From assembly GCA_949878885.1 (NCBI GenBank), contig CATLBN010000010.1, positions 1-64,000 on the forward strand: a stretch of 64,000 nt of DNA, read 5' to 3'. Source of the DNA: an uncultured Clostridia bacterium (GTDB lineage Bacteria; Bacillota; Clostridia; Christensenellales; Borkfalkiaceae). Below the pieces are notes generated by a model. That model was not told the origin of the DNA. It ran no database searches and saw only the letters and a list, made by a program, of their open reading frames with translations. This document shows, piece by piece, positions 18,686 to 28,385 of this stretch (positions within the stretch are counted from its first letter, which is position 1; each line of letters opens with the position of its first letter). Position numbers and translations under genes: made by a program.

Positions 18686-20401
18686 TTAAAGCGTAGATAT
18701 AAATTTTTTCATACAAACGCAGAAATTACCTTGGTTGTCATAACCGGTATCGTTACATTTGCTGCAATAATATTTAGGTGTAAGATCCGATTTATCTATT
18801 TTTAAATCTTTTAATCGTTCTTCGCCCGCTTTTTCGAGTTCGATTATGCGTGCGCTTATTAATTTAGCATTTTCTTTATCCCTTATTTCGGCAAACGCAA
18901 GTTGAATATTCAAATCGTTCAATTCTTTATAAATTGCGCCGTAAACGTTGTCAGACATAGCTTTTTCAAGGGTTTTTTCTGCTCGCTGTTCGGCAGCGTG
19001 TCTTAAATCGTAATAATGTCTTTCAATTTCCGAGCGTAAAGGAGCCGCGGATACGTCATTGCGTTTATTAATTGCATAATTCGAATTATCCGTTTTATCA
19101 ACGGTAAAAATGCCGTCTTGCTTCCAAGACGAAAGCACTCCGTTCATATAAGCTACGGGGTTGGATTTTCCGGCAGTTTTTTTAGCGGCTTCAAAAAGCA
19201 TTTCGTCTGAAAATTTCCAATCGCGCCATTTTGTAAGACATTCTCTGTCCCAAGGAATTATTTTTCTCGTAAGTCCGCAAGCGGTAAGTAAATTTTTTAA
19301 AAGTTTTTCGTCCGCATTTTGCTTTGTCAAGTATTCGTTTACGCTTTCGTCGGAAACAAATCCTTCGTTAAAAAGTTTGTTTATAAACGCGTTCATATCA
19401 TTAAACGTATTTATACCGTGCTTAAAACAGTAAACGGATAGGTTTTTTAAGCAGTTGAAAGAATATCCGCAGTTGCACCAAATACCCACGTAATTTTCAA
19501 CGTAGGGGGCGGGGTCTTGTATGTAAACACCTAAATTTTTTGCAATCTCGCGCGTAAGCACAAATACGGAATTTTTATTTTTACAGTAATCTTCTATTTC
19601 TTTTACGTCAAACTTTTTGTTTTTAAATAATTCTTCCAGCGCCGCGTCCAGTCTTTCGCAGTTTTTTAATTTAAAGTTTTTTGCCGCGCAAACAATAGCC
19701 GCTTCTTCAAATCCAAGTTCGTCGGTCCATTTTTTATATAGTTTTTCGTCGTCTATATCCGGTTGTTTTTTTATTCCGGCAGCATTAAAAAGCTTTATGA
19801 GCGCAGGGGTGGCAGAGGTATAGGCAGAAAGCTTTTGTTCTACTTTTTTAGCGGTTATGCAGCCTTCGTCCGCAAAACTTTTTGCAACTTTTTTTATGTA
19901 CTGAAAGCGGATATCGGCGCCTTTAAGGTTTACGCAGTAATTTATAATCATTAAAAGCGCGTTTTGCTCAAAACCGTATTCGTCAAGCAGTACAAAATAT
20001 TCTCTGAATTCGTTTGTGGAAATCATTCTGCCGCTTATAATGTTTTGCACGCTTTTGGTAAAGTCCGAATATTTTTCCGGTTTAAATTTCTTCGGCGTGC
20101 CGTAAACGTTTTCCGCATCCAAAATTTTAATTTCCAACGGAGATTTGGATACTATTGAAATAAGTTCGAATTCTTCAAGATATTCGAAATATCCCGTAAT
20201 TTGTTCTTCCGAAAGCGCCAAACTTGCGGCAAAATCACAAGCGTTGTAAAAAGTTGCTCCGCTTTGAAATATATAAAGCGCGTAAAGATAAACTTTTACC
20301 GCCATAGGTTCCAATACGGGCAGATACTTGGAAATAAATTTGTTTTCAACTTGTGTGAACGACTTTTTTGCTACTTCGTCCGATACCGAAATAAATGGCA
20401 T
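18686..20401 (-). CDS. DnaD-domain replication protein with C-terminal DnaC/DnaI-type zinc-finger motif
   Basis: DnaD-like N-terminus (VENKFISKYLPVLEPMAVKVYLYALY), repeated DnaD-like segments, C-terminal YYCSKCNDTGYDNQGNFCVCMK. Confidence 0.75.
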   Translation of the reverse strand: MPFISVSDEVAKKSFTQVENKFISKYLPVLEPMAVKVYLYALYIFQSGATFYNACDFAASLALSEEQITGYFEYLEEFELISIVSKSPLEIKILDAENVYGTPKKFKPEKYSDFTKSVQNIISGRMISTNEFREYFVLLDEYGFEQNALLMIINYCVNLKGADIRFQYIKKVAKSFADEGCITAKKVEQKLSAYTSATPALIKLFNAAGIKKQPDIDDEKLYKKWTDELGFEEAAIVCAAKNFKLKNCERLDAALEELFKNKKFDVKEIEDYCKNKNSVFVLTREIAKNLGVYIQDPAPYVENYVGIWCNCGYSFNCLKNLSVYCFKHGINTFNDMNAFINKLFNEGFVSDESVNEYLTKQNADEKLLKNLLTACGLTRKIIPWDRECLTKWRDWKFSDEMLFEAAKKTAGKSNPVAYMNGVLSSWKQDGIFTVDKTDNSNYAINKRNDVSAAPLRSEIERHYYDLRHAAEQRAEKTLEKAMSDNVYGAIYKELNDLNIQLAFAEIRDKENAKLISARIIELEKAGEERLKDLKIDKSDLTPKYYCSKCNDTGYDNQGNFCVCMKKFISTL

Positions 20402-20546
20402 TTTGTCAAACTCCGTAAATTACGCTTGATTTCTTTTACTAAAAGGTCTATAATAAATAAACTGAAAAATATCGCTTAATCAAGGTGGACTTAATTATAA
20501 ACCGCTCTGCCGAAAAAATCAACGTATTTAGGCAGTAAAAAAAACT

Positions 20547-21698
20547 ATGAAAATTCTGCACACATCCGATTTGCATATCGGTAAAAAATTAATGGGACGG
20601 GAACGCTATAAAGAATACCGTGCGGTTCTTTCCGAAATTTGCCGAATATGCAAGTGGGAGAGCGTTGAACTGGTTTTAATAGCGGGCGATATTTACGACA
20701 ATTATCTGCCTTCTGCGGAAGCGGAGGAGATTTTTTACAGCGGAATAAAACAAATATCCCAAGTTTGCGCCGTTTTGATAATTGCAGGGAATCACGACGA
20801 TTACCTTAGACTTTCGGCGGCGGCTTCGTTTGCCGAAGACGCAAACGTATATATTGTGGGCAACGGGTTAACTCCGATTAATTGTGCAAAGCGCGGCGGA
20901 ACGTACCCCGTAAGTTCAGGTTGCGGTTGGGTAATTTTTCAAAATTCAAACGGCGAAAAAGTTTATATAAATACTTTGCCTTATCCAAACGAGGCGCGGT
21001 TTAAAGAGGGCAAGTCGGAAGAAAGCTTTGAAGAAAAAATGCACCGTTGGATAAACTTGGGCGAAGCAGGCAAAGAGCATTTAAAAATACCTTCGGTATT
21101 TCTTGCGCATATTTTTGTTGCCGGAGGCACCGTTACCGAAAGCGAACGGGAGATAGATTTGGGAGGCACACGACTTGTTGCTAAAAATTTGCTTCCCGAT
21201 TGTAATTATTGTGCGTTGGGTCACTTGCACAAACGTCAGCATTTGGGTAATAATATTTATTACAGCGGTTCTCCTATGCAGTTTTCGTTTGACGAGAGCA
21301 ACTTAGAAAAATCCGTGAACGTTTTTGACTTGACGGAACGCGGCGTTGAAAATTTAAAAAAAGTAAATATAGAAAGCGCAGTAAAATTGGTCAGGCTGCA
21401 GGCAAACGGTGTTGAGGGGGGACTCAATCTTTTATCCGAATATAAAGGATATTATGTTGAATTAACCTTGAATTTGACAGAACCTATGACTCCGACTGAA
21501 ATTGCGGCATTACATTCTTACGAAAATCTTATTTCGTTAAAAGCGGAAATAAAAAATTTAGGAAAATCTATAGGCGTAACGTCCAATAAGGGGAAAACTT
21601 CTTCTCAGTTGTTTTCCGATTACTATAAATCGCGGTACGGCGCAGAAGTGTCAAAACAGCTGCTTGCGCTCTTTCTTTCGCTTACGGAGGAAGAATGA
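20547..21698 (+). CDS. sbcD: Exonuclease SbcD subunit
   Basis: MKILHTSDLHIGKKLMGRER, AGDIYD, AGNHDD, GHLHKRQ. Confidence 0.95.
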   Translation: MKILHTSDLHIGKKLMGRERYKEYRAVLSEICRICKWESVELVLIAGDIYDNYLPSAEAEEIFYSGIKQISQVCAVLIIAGNHDDYLRLSAAASFAEDANVYIVGNGLTPINCAKRGGTYPVSSGCGWVIFQNSNGEKVYINTLPYPNEARFKEGKSEESFEEKMHRWINLGEAGKEHLKIPSVFLAHIFVAGGTVTESEREIDLGGTRLVAKNLLPDCNYCALGHLHKRQHLGNNIYYSGSPMQFSFDESNLEKSVNVFDLTERGVENLKKVNIESAVKLVRLQANGVEGGLNLLSEYKGYYVELTLNLTEPMTPTEIAALHSYENLISLKAEIKNLGKSIGVTSNKGKTSSQLFSDYYKSRYGAEVSKQLLALFLSLTEEE

Positions 21699-24373
21699 GA
21701 CCCATAAAATTGGAATTTAAAGGAATAAACAGTTTTTCGGAGCATACGATAATAGACTTTGAAGCTTTAACCAAAAACGGAATTTTCGGAATTTTCGGAG
21801 ATACAGGAAGCGGAAAAAGCACTATTTTGGACAGTATAAACTTTGCTTTATACGGTAACGTAGAACGCAGCAAAGAAAAAGCGGATATAATAAATTACCG
21901 TTGTAATTCAGCGGAAGTTAACTTTATATTCGATATTTTTTCCGAAGGCAAGCGCAAAATTTATACAGTAGAGCGATTATTAAAACGCGATAAAAGCGGT
22001 ACTCACAAAGCTATGCTGTACGAATCCGACGGAGACGAACAGGTATGTATTGCAGATAAAGCTTCTGCGGTAGAAAAAAAGATTGTTGAAATTTTAGGAG
22101 TTTCAGCCGAAGATTTCAGAAAATGTATTGCATTGCCGCAGGGAGAATTTTCACAGTTTGTTAAATCCGCTCCGAGAGATAGGCTTGCGCTTGTGGAAAG
22201 GCTGTTTTCGCTGTCCGTTTACGGCGATAAATTAAAAGAAAAGCTTGCTGCAAGGCAAATGTCGATAGAAAACGAATATCAAAACTTTTCCGGAAGACTG
22301 CAAAGTTTTGAAAACGTTTCCGAACAATTAATTTCAGTCTTATCGGACAAAATAGACGAACAAACGGATAAACTTAATAATTTATTGCTTGAATTTAAAG
22401 CTTTACGCGAAAATGCGGAAAATATAAAAACAATTTATGCTAAGCGTAAAGAACTTTCGGATATAAACGTCAAATTAGCCGAACTTTTAAATAATAAGCA
22501 AAAGATAGAAGAATTGAGAAACGGATTAAGCGTTTTGCCTTTTTGCTTGGAGGCGGTAAACGTATCGGACGAAATTAAAGCAAAGCGCAATAAAATTTGC
22601 GAAATAGAACAGCAAACCGTTTTAATAACCGAAAATATAGAAGAATTATCTAATAAAATAATTCAAACCGACAAATTATTAAAGGACGGCGAATTTGACG
22701 AAAAAATTTCGCAATGCGTAGCGCTTGCCGCGCAATACGCCGCCTGCGGAGGGAAGCCAGAAAAACTTGAATCGCTTAATAAGGCGCTTGAAAATAAGAG
22801 AAAAGAGTATTATATTTACGAAGACGAACGGTCGGACTTGAATGCGCGGCGAAAGTATGCGCAAGCGGAATTGGAAAAAACGGAAAACGCCGTAAATAAT
22901 TTGTCTTTATCTGATTTAGACGGATTGCTCGGAGCGGAGTTTAAAGGCGCTGTATTAAAAGACGAATACGTTTATAATTTAAATTATTTTTCTTCGTTAC
23001 GCAGCGGCGTTGAAGTGTTAAAAGATAATTCCCCGTTATACGAATATGTTAACGATGAAATCAAAAACAAGATAAACGAATATAAGCAAAGGGTTTTAGA
23101 CTTAAAAGATTTTTCAGAAAGCGATTTAAAGAACAAGCTTAATTGTATTCAGACGGAAATACAAAAAAAAGAAAACTTATTAAAAGTTTTAAACAGTCAA
23201 AAAGAGAACTTAACAAAAATAGATTCCGCGTTGGACGTAAATGCAAACAATATGCAAACCGTTAAAAAAGACGGGGCGGAACTAAGAGCGCGCGTAGACG
23301 AATTAAAAGCGGAAATAGCACAAGTTTTCGGCGAAGGAGTAACAAATTTTTCCGAAAGAACTGCGCAAAACGACAGAGAACTTAAAAGATTAAAAGACAG
23401 AAAAGGCGATTTGCTGTCGGAATCGGAACGTTTGAAACAAGCTAAAGCAGAATATGATTTAAAATTCAGAAGTTTAAAAACATTAAGTCAAACACTGCTT
23501 TCCGACTGCGAAAATCTTGCGGTACGGCTTAAAGAAATTGTTAAACGCTGCAATTATAAAAGTTTTGACGAATGCGAAAAATTGGCTGCGGCATTTGCGG
23601 AATATTCCGACGCGGCGGCAGTCGTCCGTGAATACGATGAAAAACTCTCGGTTTTAAGTGTGCGTAAAAAAGAGCTGGAAAGTTGCAAAGGAATAAACGA
23701 AATATCAAGCGAAGATTTACTTGCAATAGAACAAAAGACGGCGGATGCGGAAAGCGAAATCGGCTCGGTAAAAGAAAATATTGCGGTAATGAAAGCGGAA
23801 AAAGCAAGTTATGAAAAACAGCTTGCGGAAAAGACGGAAATTTTAAAGCAGTTTGACGGTGTTATATCTCAGAGAAACTTGCTTTCGCAATTAAAGGAAG
23901 TAACAAAAAATAATAAATTTATGGAATTTATCGCAGGGGAATATCTTTGCGAAGTTGCGGATATTGCGTCTTCAACCTTGCTCAGTTTGACCGACGGCAG
24001 ATATTTTTTAACCTATAAAGACAATAATTTTTATGTTGCGGATAACTTTGATTGCGGAAATCTTCGCGGTGTAAATACACTGTCAGGCGGAGAAACTTTC
24101 TTGGTTTCGCTCTCGCTTGCACTTGCGCTTTCGCATACCATATGTGCAAAATCTATGAAAAATATAGAGTTTTTCTTTTTGGACGAAGGATTCGGTACGT
24201 TGGATTCAACTCTTGTCGATACTGTAATGAACGCATTGGAAAAACTTAAAAACGCTCATTTTACTATTGGCGTAATAAGCCATGTAGAAGAACTGAAACA
24301 CAGAATAGACAGTAAAATAACAGTTAAAAAAGCAACGGAAACGCACGGTTCCACCGTGCTTGCAAGTTGCTGA
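21695..24373 (+). CDS. sbcC: Exonuclease SbcC subunit
   Basis: Walker A GDTGSGKSTILDSI, coiled-coil body, LSGGETFLVSLSLALALS, FFLDEGFGTLD. Confidence 0.95.
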   Translation: MRPIKLEFKGINSFSEHTIIDFEALTKNGIFGIFGDTGSGKSTILDSINFALYGNVERSKEKADIINYRCNSAEVNFIFDIFSEGKRKIYTVERLLKRDKSGTHKAMLYESDGDEQVCIADKASAVEKKIVEILGVSAEDFRKCIALPQGEFSQFVKSAPRDRLALVERLFSLSVYGDKLKEKLAARQMSIENEYQNFSGRLQSFENVSEQLISVLSDKIDEQTDKLNNLLLEFKALRENAENIKTIYAKRKELSDINVKLAELLNNKQKIEELRNGLSVLPFCLEAVNVSDEIKAKRNKICEIEQQTVLITENIEELSNKIIQTDKLLKDGEFDEKISQCVALAAQYAACGGKPEKLESLNKALENKRKEYYIYEDERSDLNARRKYAQAELEKTENAVNNLSLSDLDGLLGAEFKGAVLKDEYVYNLNYFSSLRSGVEVLKDNSPLYEYVNDEIKNKINEYKQRVLDLKDFSESDLKNKLNCIQTEIQKKENLLKVLNSQKENLTKIDSALDVNANNMQTVKKDGAELRARVDELKAEIAQVFGEGVTNFSERTAQNDRELKRLKDRKGDLLSESERLKQAKAEYDLKFRSLKTLSQTLLSDCENLAVRLKEIVKRCNYKSFDECEKLAAAFAEYSDAAAVVREYDEKLSVLSVRKKELESCKGINEISSEDLLAIEQKTADAESEIGSVKENIAVMKAEKASYEKQLAEKTEILKQFDGVISQRNLLSQLKEVTKNNKFMEFIAGEYLCEVADIASSTLLSLTDGRYFLTYKDNNFYVADNFDCGNLRGVNTLSGGETFLVSLSLALALSHTICAKSMKNIEFFFLDEGFGTLDSTLVDTVMNALEKLKNAHFTIGVISHVEELKHRIDSKITVKKATETHGSTVLASC

Positions 24374-24383
24374 GGAGTACGTT

Positions 24384-26060
24384 TTGGCTAATATTTTAAC
24401 TCCGCTTTCGCTTTGGGGGAATTTCGATTGTTCATTGGATACAAATTCCGAAACCATCTCTGCGGAAACTTCGGAAGGAGTAAAAATCGAAAAAGTTAAT
24501 TTTTACGGACGCGACACGGGTAACGGCAGGGTGCGCATTGCCGCCGTTTTTGCCTGCGACGCATATATTCCTGCAACCGAAACCGTAATTATTTTTCCCG
24601 ACAGTACGGAAACTTTCGATTATAAACTTTTAAAAATGTTTGTAAAGCAAGGGTATTCCGCGCTTATGGTAGATTACCGCGGCATTTGGAAAGATTGCGA
24701 TTTTTACACTCAGTACCCTAAAAATATAGAGTATGCCAATACTGCATTGTGCGGCCGTTATAAAGATTACGTTGACGAAAGCGCAGATAAAACCTGTTGG
24801 TACGAATGGGTTGCAATAGGACTTTATGCAAAAAAATTCGTAATCGAAAAAACGGGCGAATACAATATAGCCGTTGTGGGAATTCGCGACGGCGGCGAGA
24901 TTGCGTGGAAACTCGGCGTTGCTGCGGACTTATCTTGCATTGTACCCGTATGCGCCGCAGGTTGGAAAGCTTATGCAGGCGTACGAAAATATGCTTCGGA
25001 AGAACCGAAAATGGACGATGAAAGATACCGTTTTATAGCGGGTATAGATTCTCAGGCATACGCTCCTTCGGTTAAATGCCCTGTTATGATGCTTTGTTCT
25101 ACTAACGATAACCGTTTTGATTATGACAGAGCGTATGATACGTTTTCACGCATTAATCCGCAATTCATAGACAAAAGCGCAATTTCGTATTCGGTAATTT
25201 GCAACGAAACGATTGACGGTAAGAGCATATCGGGAATGTTTATGTTCTTAGACAGAAATCTTAAATCCAGACAGGTATTTATTCCTAAACCGGCGGTAAT
25301 AACCGTTGAAGCAGACGAGGAGCAGAATCTTATTGCAAAAGCTATATTCGACGTTCACGGAATTGTTGAAAGCTGTAAAGTATATCTTGCTGAAGATTGC
25401 GCCGACTCAAGCATACGCGAATGGAAAGAATGTTCCGAAAAACGCAACGTATCTGACAGCGAACGGGAATTTTATTTGGATATCTATGAAAAAACCGCTA
25501 CGATTTTTGTATTGGGCTGCGTAACTTATTCAAACGGTTTTACGGTATGGTCAAAAACGTGCGTAAAAAAGATAAGCGGAAAATTCCGTAATATGCATAA
25601 TAAGGGCAGATTGATTTACAGTAATAACTGCGGCGTTGCGGGTTTTGTTATGGCAAATCCCAAATCCTCAGCGCTTGGCGGCGTATTTATAGACGATGAG
25701 TCTGTTTTGCCTAAAACAGTTGAAAAATCAAAAGGTATAAAAGGCGTTTTTTCGCCTTGCGGAATTTCTACTTTCCGTTTTACAAGCCCTTGTTATGCGC
25801 CGTTTGCAGGCAGCGTGCTTTCAATAGACGTATATTGCGATACAACGGAAAAGATAGGGCTTTCGCTTTTAGATTTGATAACGGGTGAAGTGTATAATTA
25901 CTCTCCCGAAATTATAGGCGGAGTATGGCAAAGTATTGTTTGTGAAAGCGCATTATTTAAAAATGCAGTAGGCGTGCCGCTGGAAGCGTACACGCAAAAT
26001 CTTAAATTTACAGTAAGCGGCGAGGCGCCGTTTGCCGTAAATAATTTAAGTTGGTTATAA
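24384..26060 (+). CDS. Alpha/beta-hydrolase-fold-like protein lacking the nucleophile serine, with C-terminal beta-rich region
   Basis: GYSALMVDYRGIWKD and VVGIRDGGEIAW (nucleophile elbow with R in place of S), KCPVMMLCSTNDNRFDY. TTG at 24384 preceded by GAGGAG SD. Confidence 0.6.
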   Translation: MANILTPLSLWGNFDCSLDTNSETISAETSEGVKIEKVNFYGRDTGNGRVRIAAVFACDAYIPATETVIIFPDSTETFDYKLLKMFVKQGYSALMVDYRGIWKDCDFYTQYPKNIEYANTALCGRYKDYVDESADKTCWYEWVAIGLYAKKFVIEKTGEYNIAVVGIRDGGEIAWKLGVAADLSCIVPVCAAGWKAYAGVRKYASEEPKMDDERYRFIAGIDSQAYAPSVKCPVMMLCSTNDNRFDYDRAYDTFSRINPQFIDKSAISYSVICNETIDGKSISGMFMFLDRNLKSRQVFIPKPAVITVEADEEQNLIAKAIFDVHGIVESCKVYLAEDCADSSIREWKECSEKRNVSDSEREFYLDIYEKTATIFVLGCVTYSNGFTVWSKTCVKKISGKFRNMHNKGRLIYSNNCGVAGFVMANPKSSALGGVFIDDESVLPKTVEKSKGIKGVFSPCGISTFRFTSPCYAPFAGSVLSIDVYCDTTEKIGLSLLDLITGEVYNYSPEIIGGVWQSIVCESALFKNAVGVPLEAYTQNLKFTVSGEAPFAVNNLSWL

Positions 26061-26072
26061 TTTAAGGTAAAT

Positions 26073-26711
26073 ATGTTTAAAACCGTCGGCGACTCGTTAT
26101 ACGGCAAAAAGGAAAGAATTTCCGCCGTAGGCATTTTAATAAACGTAGTTTTGGTTTTCCTCGTGGCAGTACTTGCGGCGGAGATGATTTTCAGTGCAAA
26201 CTATACCGGTATTTATGTTATTAACAGGTCTATGACTCCGACTTTTATAGGAGCTGAATCAAAATATGAAGCCGGCGGCGACTATGTTTATATAAAAACG
26301 GGCGCAAAACCGGATTACGGCGATATTGTTGTGCTGTATTGGGAAGAACAAAATGAAAACATAATAAAACGGGCTGTTGCATTCGGCGGAGATACTGTTA
26401 AAATAGAGCGCGGACAGCTTATGGTTAAATACAAAGGTACAAAAGAATATACGCTTATAGAAGAAAGCTACGCCGTATTTAACGACCCTGATAAATCGGT
26501 TAATACTTTTGCAAAGGATTTTGGGCACGTTGTTGAAGAAGGCGGTGTTTTTCTGCTTGGGGATAACCGCGACGAAAGCAACGATTCCAGACAAAACGGA
26601 GATTTCCCGTTAAAAAACGTGTTGGGCGTTGTGCCGCAGTGGTCAATAAATTGCAAAGCATTTACAACTGCTTGGCATCGGTTTTTCAGGTTTACGTTAA
26701 AAGGTATATAG
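26073..26711 (+). CDS. lepB: Signal peptidase I
   Basis: INRSMTPTF catalytic Ser, KRAVAFGGD catalytic Lys, GDNRDESNDSR. Confidence 0.92.
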   Translation: MFKTVGDSLYGKKERISAVGILINVVLVFLVAVLAAEMIFSANYTGIYVINRSMTPTFIGAESKYEAGGDYVYIKTGAKPDYGDIVVLYWEEQNENIIKRAVAFGGDTVKIERGQLMVKYKGTKEYTLIEESYAVFNDPDKSVNTFAKDFGHVVEEGGVFLLGDNRDESNDSRQNGDFPLKNVLGVVPQWSINCKAFTTAWHRFFRFTLKGI

Positions 26712-26737
26712 AAGATGAGTACAGAAAGGAGAAATAA

Positions 26738-27007
26738 ATGCAAGCTGTTTTAACAGTAATCGGTAAAGATAAAACAGGGATTATATCCGAAGTGTCATCG
26801 TTTTTGGCGTCAAAAAACGTAAATATTTCCGATATCAGTCAAACGGTATTGGAAGATTATTTTGCAATGATAATGCTTGTGGATATTACGGCGGCTACGG
26901 TTGAAATTGCTGCACTGTCGGAAGAATGCGCCGAACTTGGGCATAGAATAGGTGTTTCCATTCACGTGCAGCACGAAGACATTTTTAAGGCTATGCACAG
27001 CATTTAA
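26738..27007 (+). CDS. ACT-domain protein (UPF0237 family)
   Basis: AVLTVIGKDKTGIISEVSSFLASKNVNISDISQTV. Confidence 0.92.
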   Translation: MQAVLTVIGKDKTGIISEVSSFLASKNVNISDISQTVLEDYFAMIMLVDITAATVEIAALSEECAELGHRIGVSIHVQHEDIFKAMHSI

Positions 27008-27019
27008 GGTGAATAAATA

Positions 27020-28375
27020 ATGTTTAACACAGGCGAAGTTCTTGAAACTATAAATATGATTGAGAGAGAACATCTCGATATAAGAACGGTAACAATGGGA
27101 ATTTCTTTGCTGCCGTGTATTGCAGGTACCGCAAAAAAAACAGCGGAAAACATATACGATACAATTTGTAAAAAAGCGGAGAAAATTGTAAAAGTAACTT
27201 ATGAACTTTCGCGAGAATACGGAATACCTATCGTTAACAAGCGTGTTTCAATAACTCCGGCAAGTATAATCTGTGCACCGTTTGCAAGTAAGTCGTATCT
27301 TATAGGTAAAGCTTTGGATGATGCGGCTAAGGCTGTCGGAGTGGATTTTTTGGGCGGATATTCCGCTCTTGTTCACAAAGGTATGGCGGATTATGAAAAA
27401 ACTTTTATAGAGAGTATTCCAGAAGTTCTTGCCGATACCGAAAGACTTTGTTCTTCTGTAAACATAGGTTCAACCAAATCAGGTATTAATATGGATGCGG
27501 TTAAATTAATGGGTAAAATCATTAAAACCGCAGCGGAAAAAACTAAAGATAACGACAGTTTCGGTTGCGCTAAACTTGTGGTTTTTTGCAACGCGGTAGA
27601 AGATAATCCGTTTATGGCGGGAGCGTTCCACGGTATAGGCGAAAACAGTACGGTAATAAACGTGGGCGTTTCGGGACCCGGAGTGGTTCAGCACGCAATA
27701 GAAAACAACAAAGATTCAGATTTAACAGAACTTGCGGAAATTATTAAACGCACAGCTTTTAAAATAACGCGGGCAGGACAGTTAATTGCAAAGGAAGCGG
27801 CAAAAAGACTTAATGCCGAGTTTGGGATAGTAGATTTATCGCTTGCGCCTACTCCGGCACGCGGCGATTCCGTTGCTGCCATATTAGAGGAAATAGGATT
27901 GGAAAGCGTGGGGACTCACGGTACTACGGCTTGTCTTGCTATGTTAAACGACGCGGTTAAAAAAGGCGGAATTATGGCAAGTTCGCGCGTTGGAGGTCTG
28001 TCTGGAGCATTTATACCTGTATCTGAAGATATAGGTATGATAGAGGCGGCTCAGCGCGGCACGTTGTGTATAGATAAACTTGAGGCTATGACTTCGGTAT
28101 GTTCGGTTGGTTTGGATATGATTGCAGTTCCAGGAGATACGCCCGATACTACAATCAGCGCCATAATTGCAGACGAAGCTGCAATAGGAATGATTAATAA
28201 TAAAACTACGGCTGTACGAATAATTCCTGTAATAGGTAAAAATGTAGGCGAAGAAGTTAATTTCGGCGGATTATTAGGTAAAGCGCCTATAATGCCGATA
28301 CATAAAGAAAGCAGCGAATTATTTATTAAACGGGGCGGACTTATTCCCGCGCCAATTCATTCAAATAAAAATTAG
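27020..28375 (+). CDS. UPF0210/PFL-family protein
   Basis: [24 protein letters not shown]; pairing with the ACT protein is the usual arrangement. Confidence 0.92.
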   Translation: MFNTGEVLETINMIEREHLDIRTVTMGISLLPCIAGTAKKTAENIYDTICKKAEKIVKVTYELSREYGIPIVNKRVSITPASIICAPFASKSYLIGKALDDAAKAVGVDFLGGYSALVHKGMADYEKTFIESIPEVLADTERLCSSVNIGSTKSGINMDAVKLMGKIIKTAAEKTKDNDSFGCAKLVVFCNAVEDNPFMAGAFHGIGENSTVINVGVSGPGVVQHAIENNKDSDLTELAEIIKRTAFKITRAGQLIAKEAAKRLNAEFGIVDLSLAPTPARGDSVAAILEEIGLESVGTHGTTACLAMLNDAVKKGGIMASSRVGGLSGAFIPVSEDIGMIEAAQRGTLCIDKLEAMTSVCSVGLDMIAVPGDTPDTTISAIIADEAAIGMINNKTTAVRIIPVIGKNVGEEVNFGGLLGKAPIMPIHKESSELFIKRGGLIPAPIHSNKN

Positions 28376-28385
28376 AGGTATAATT

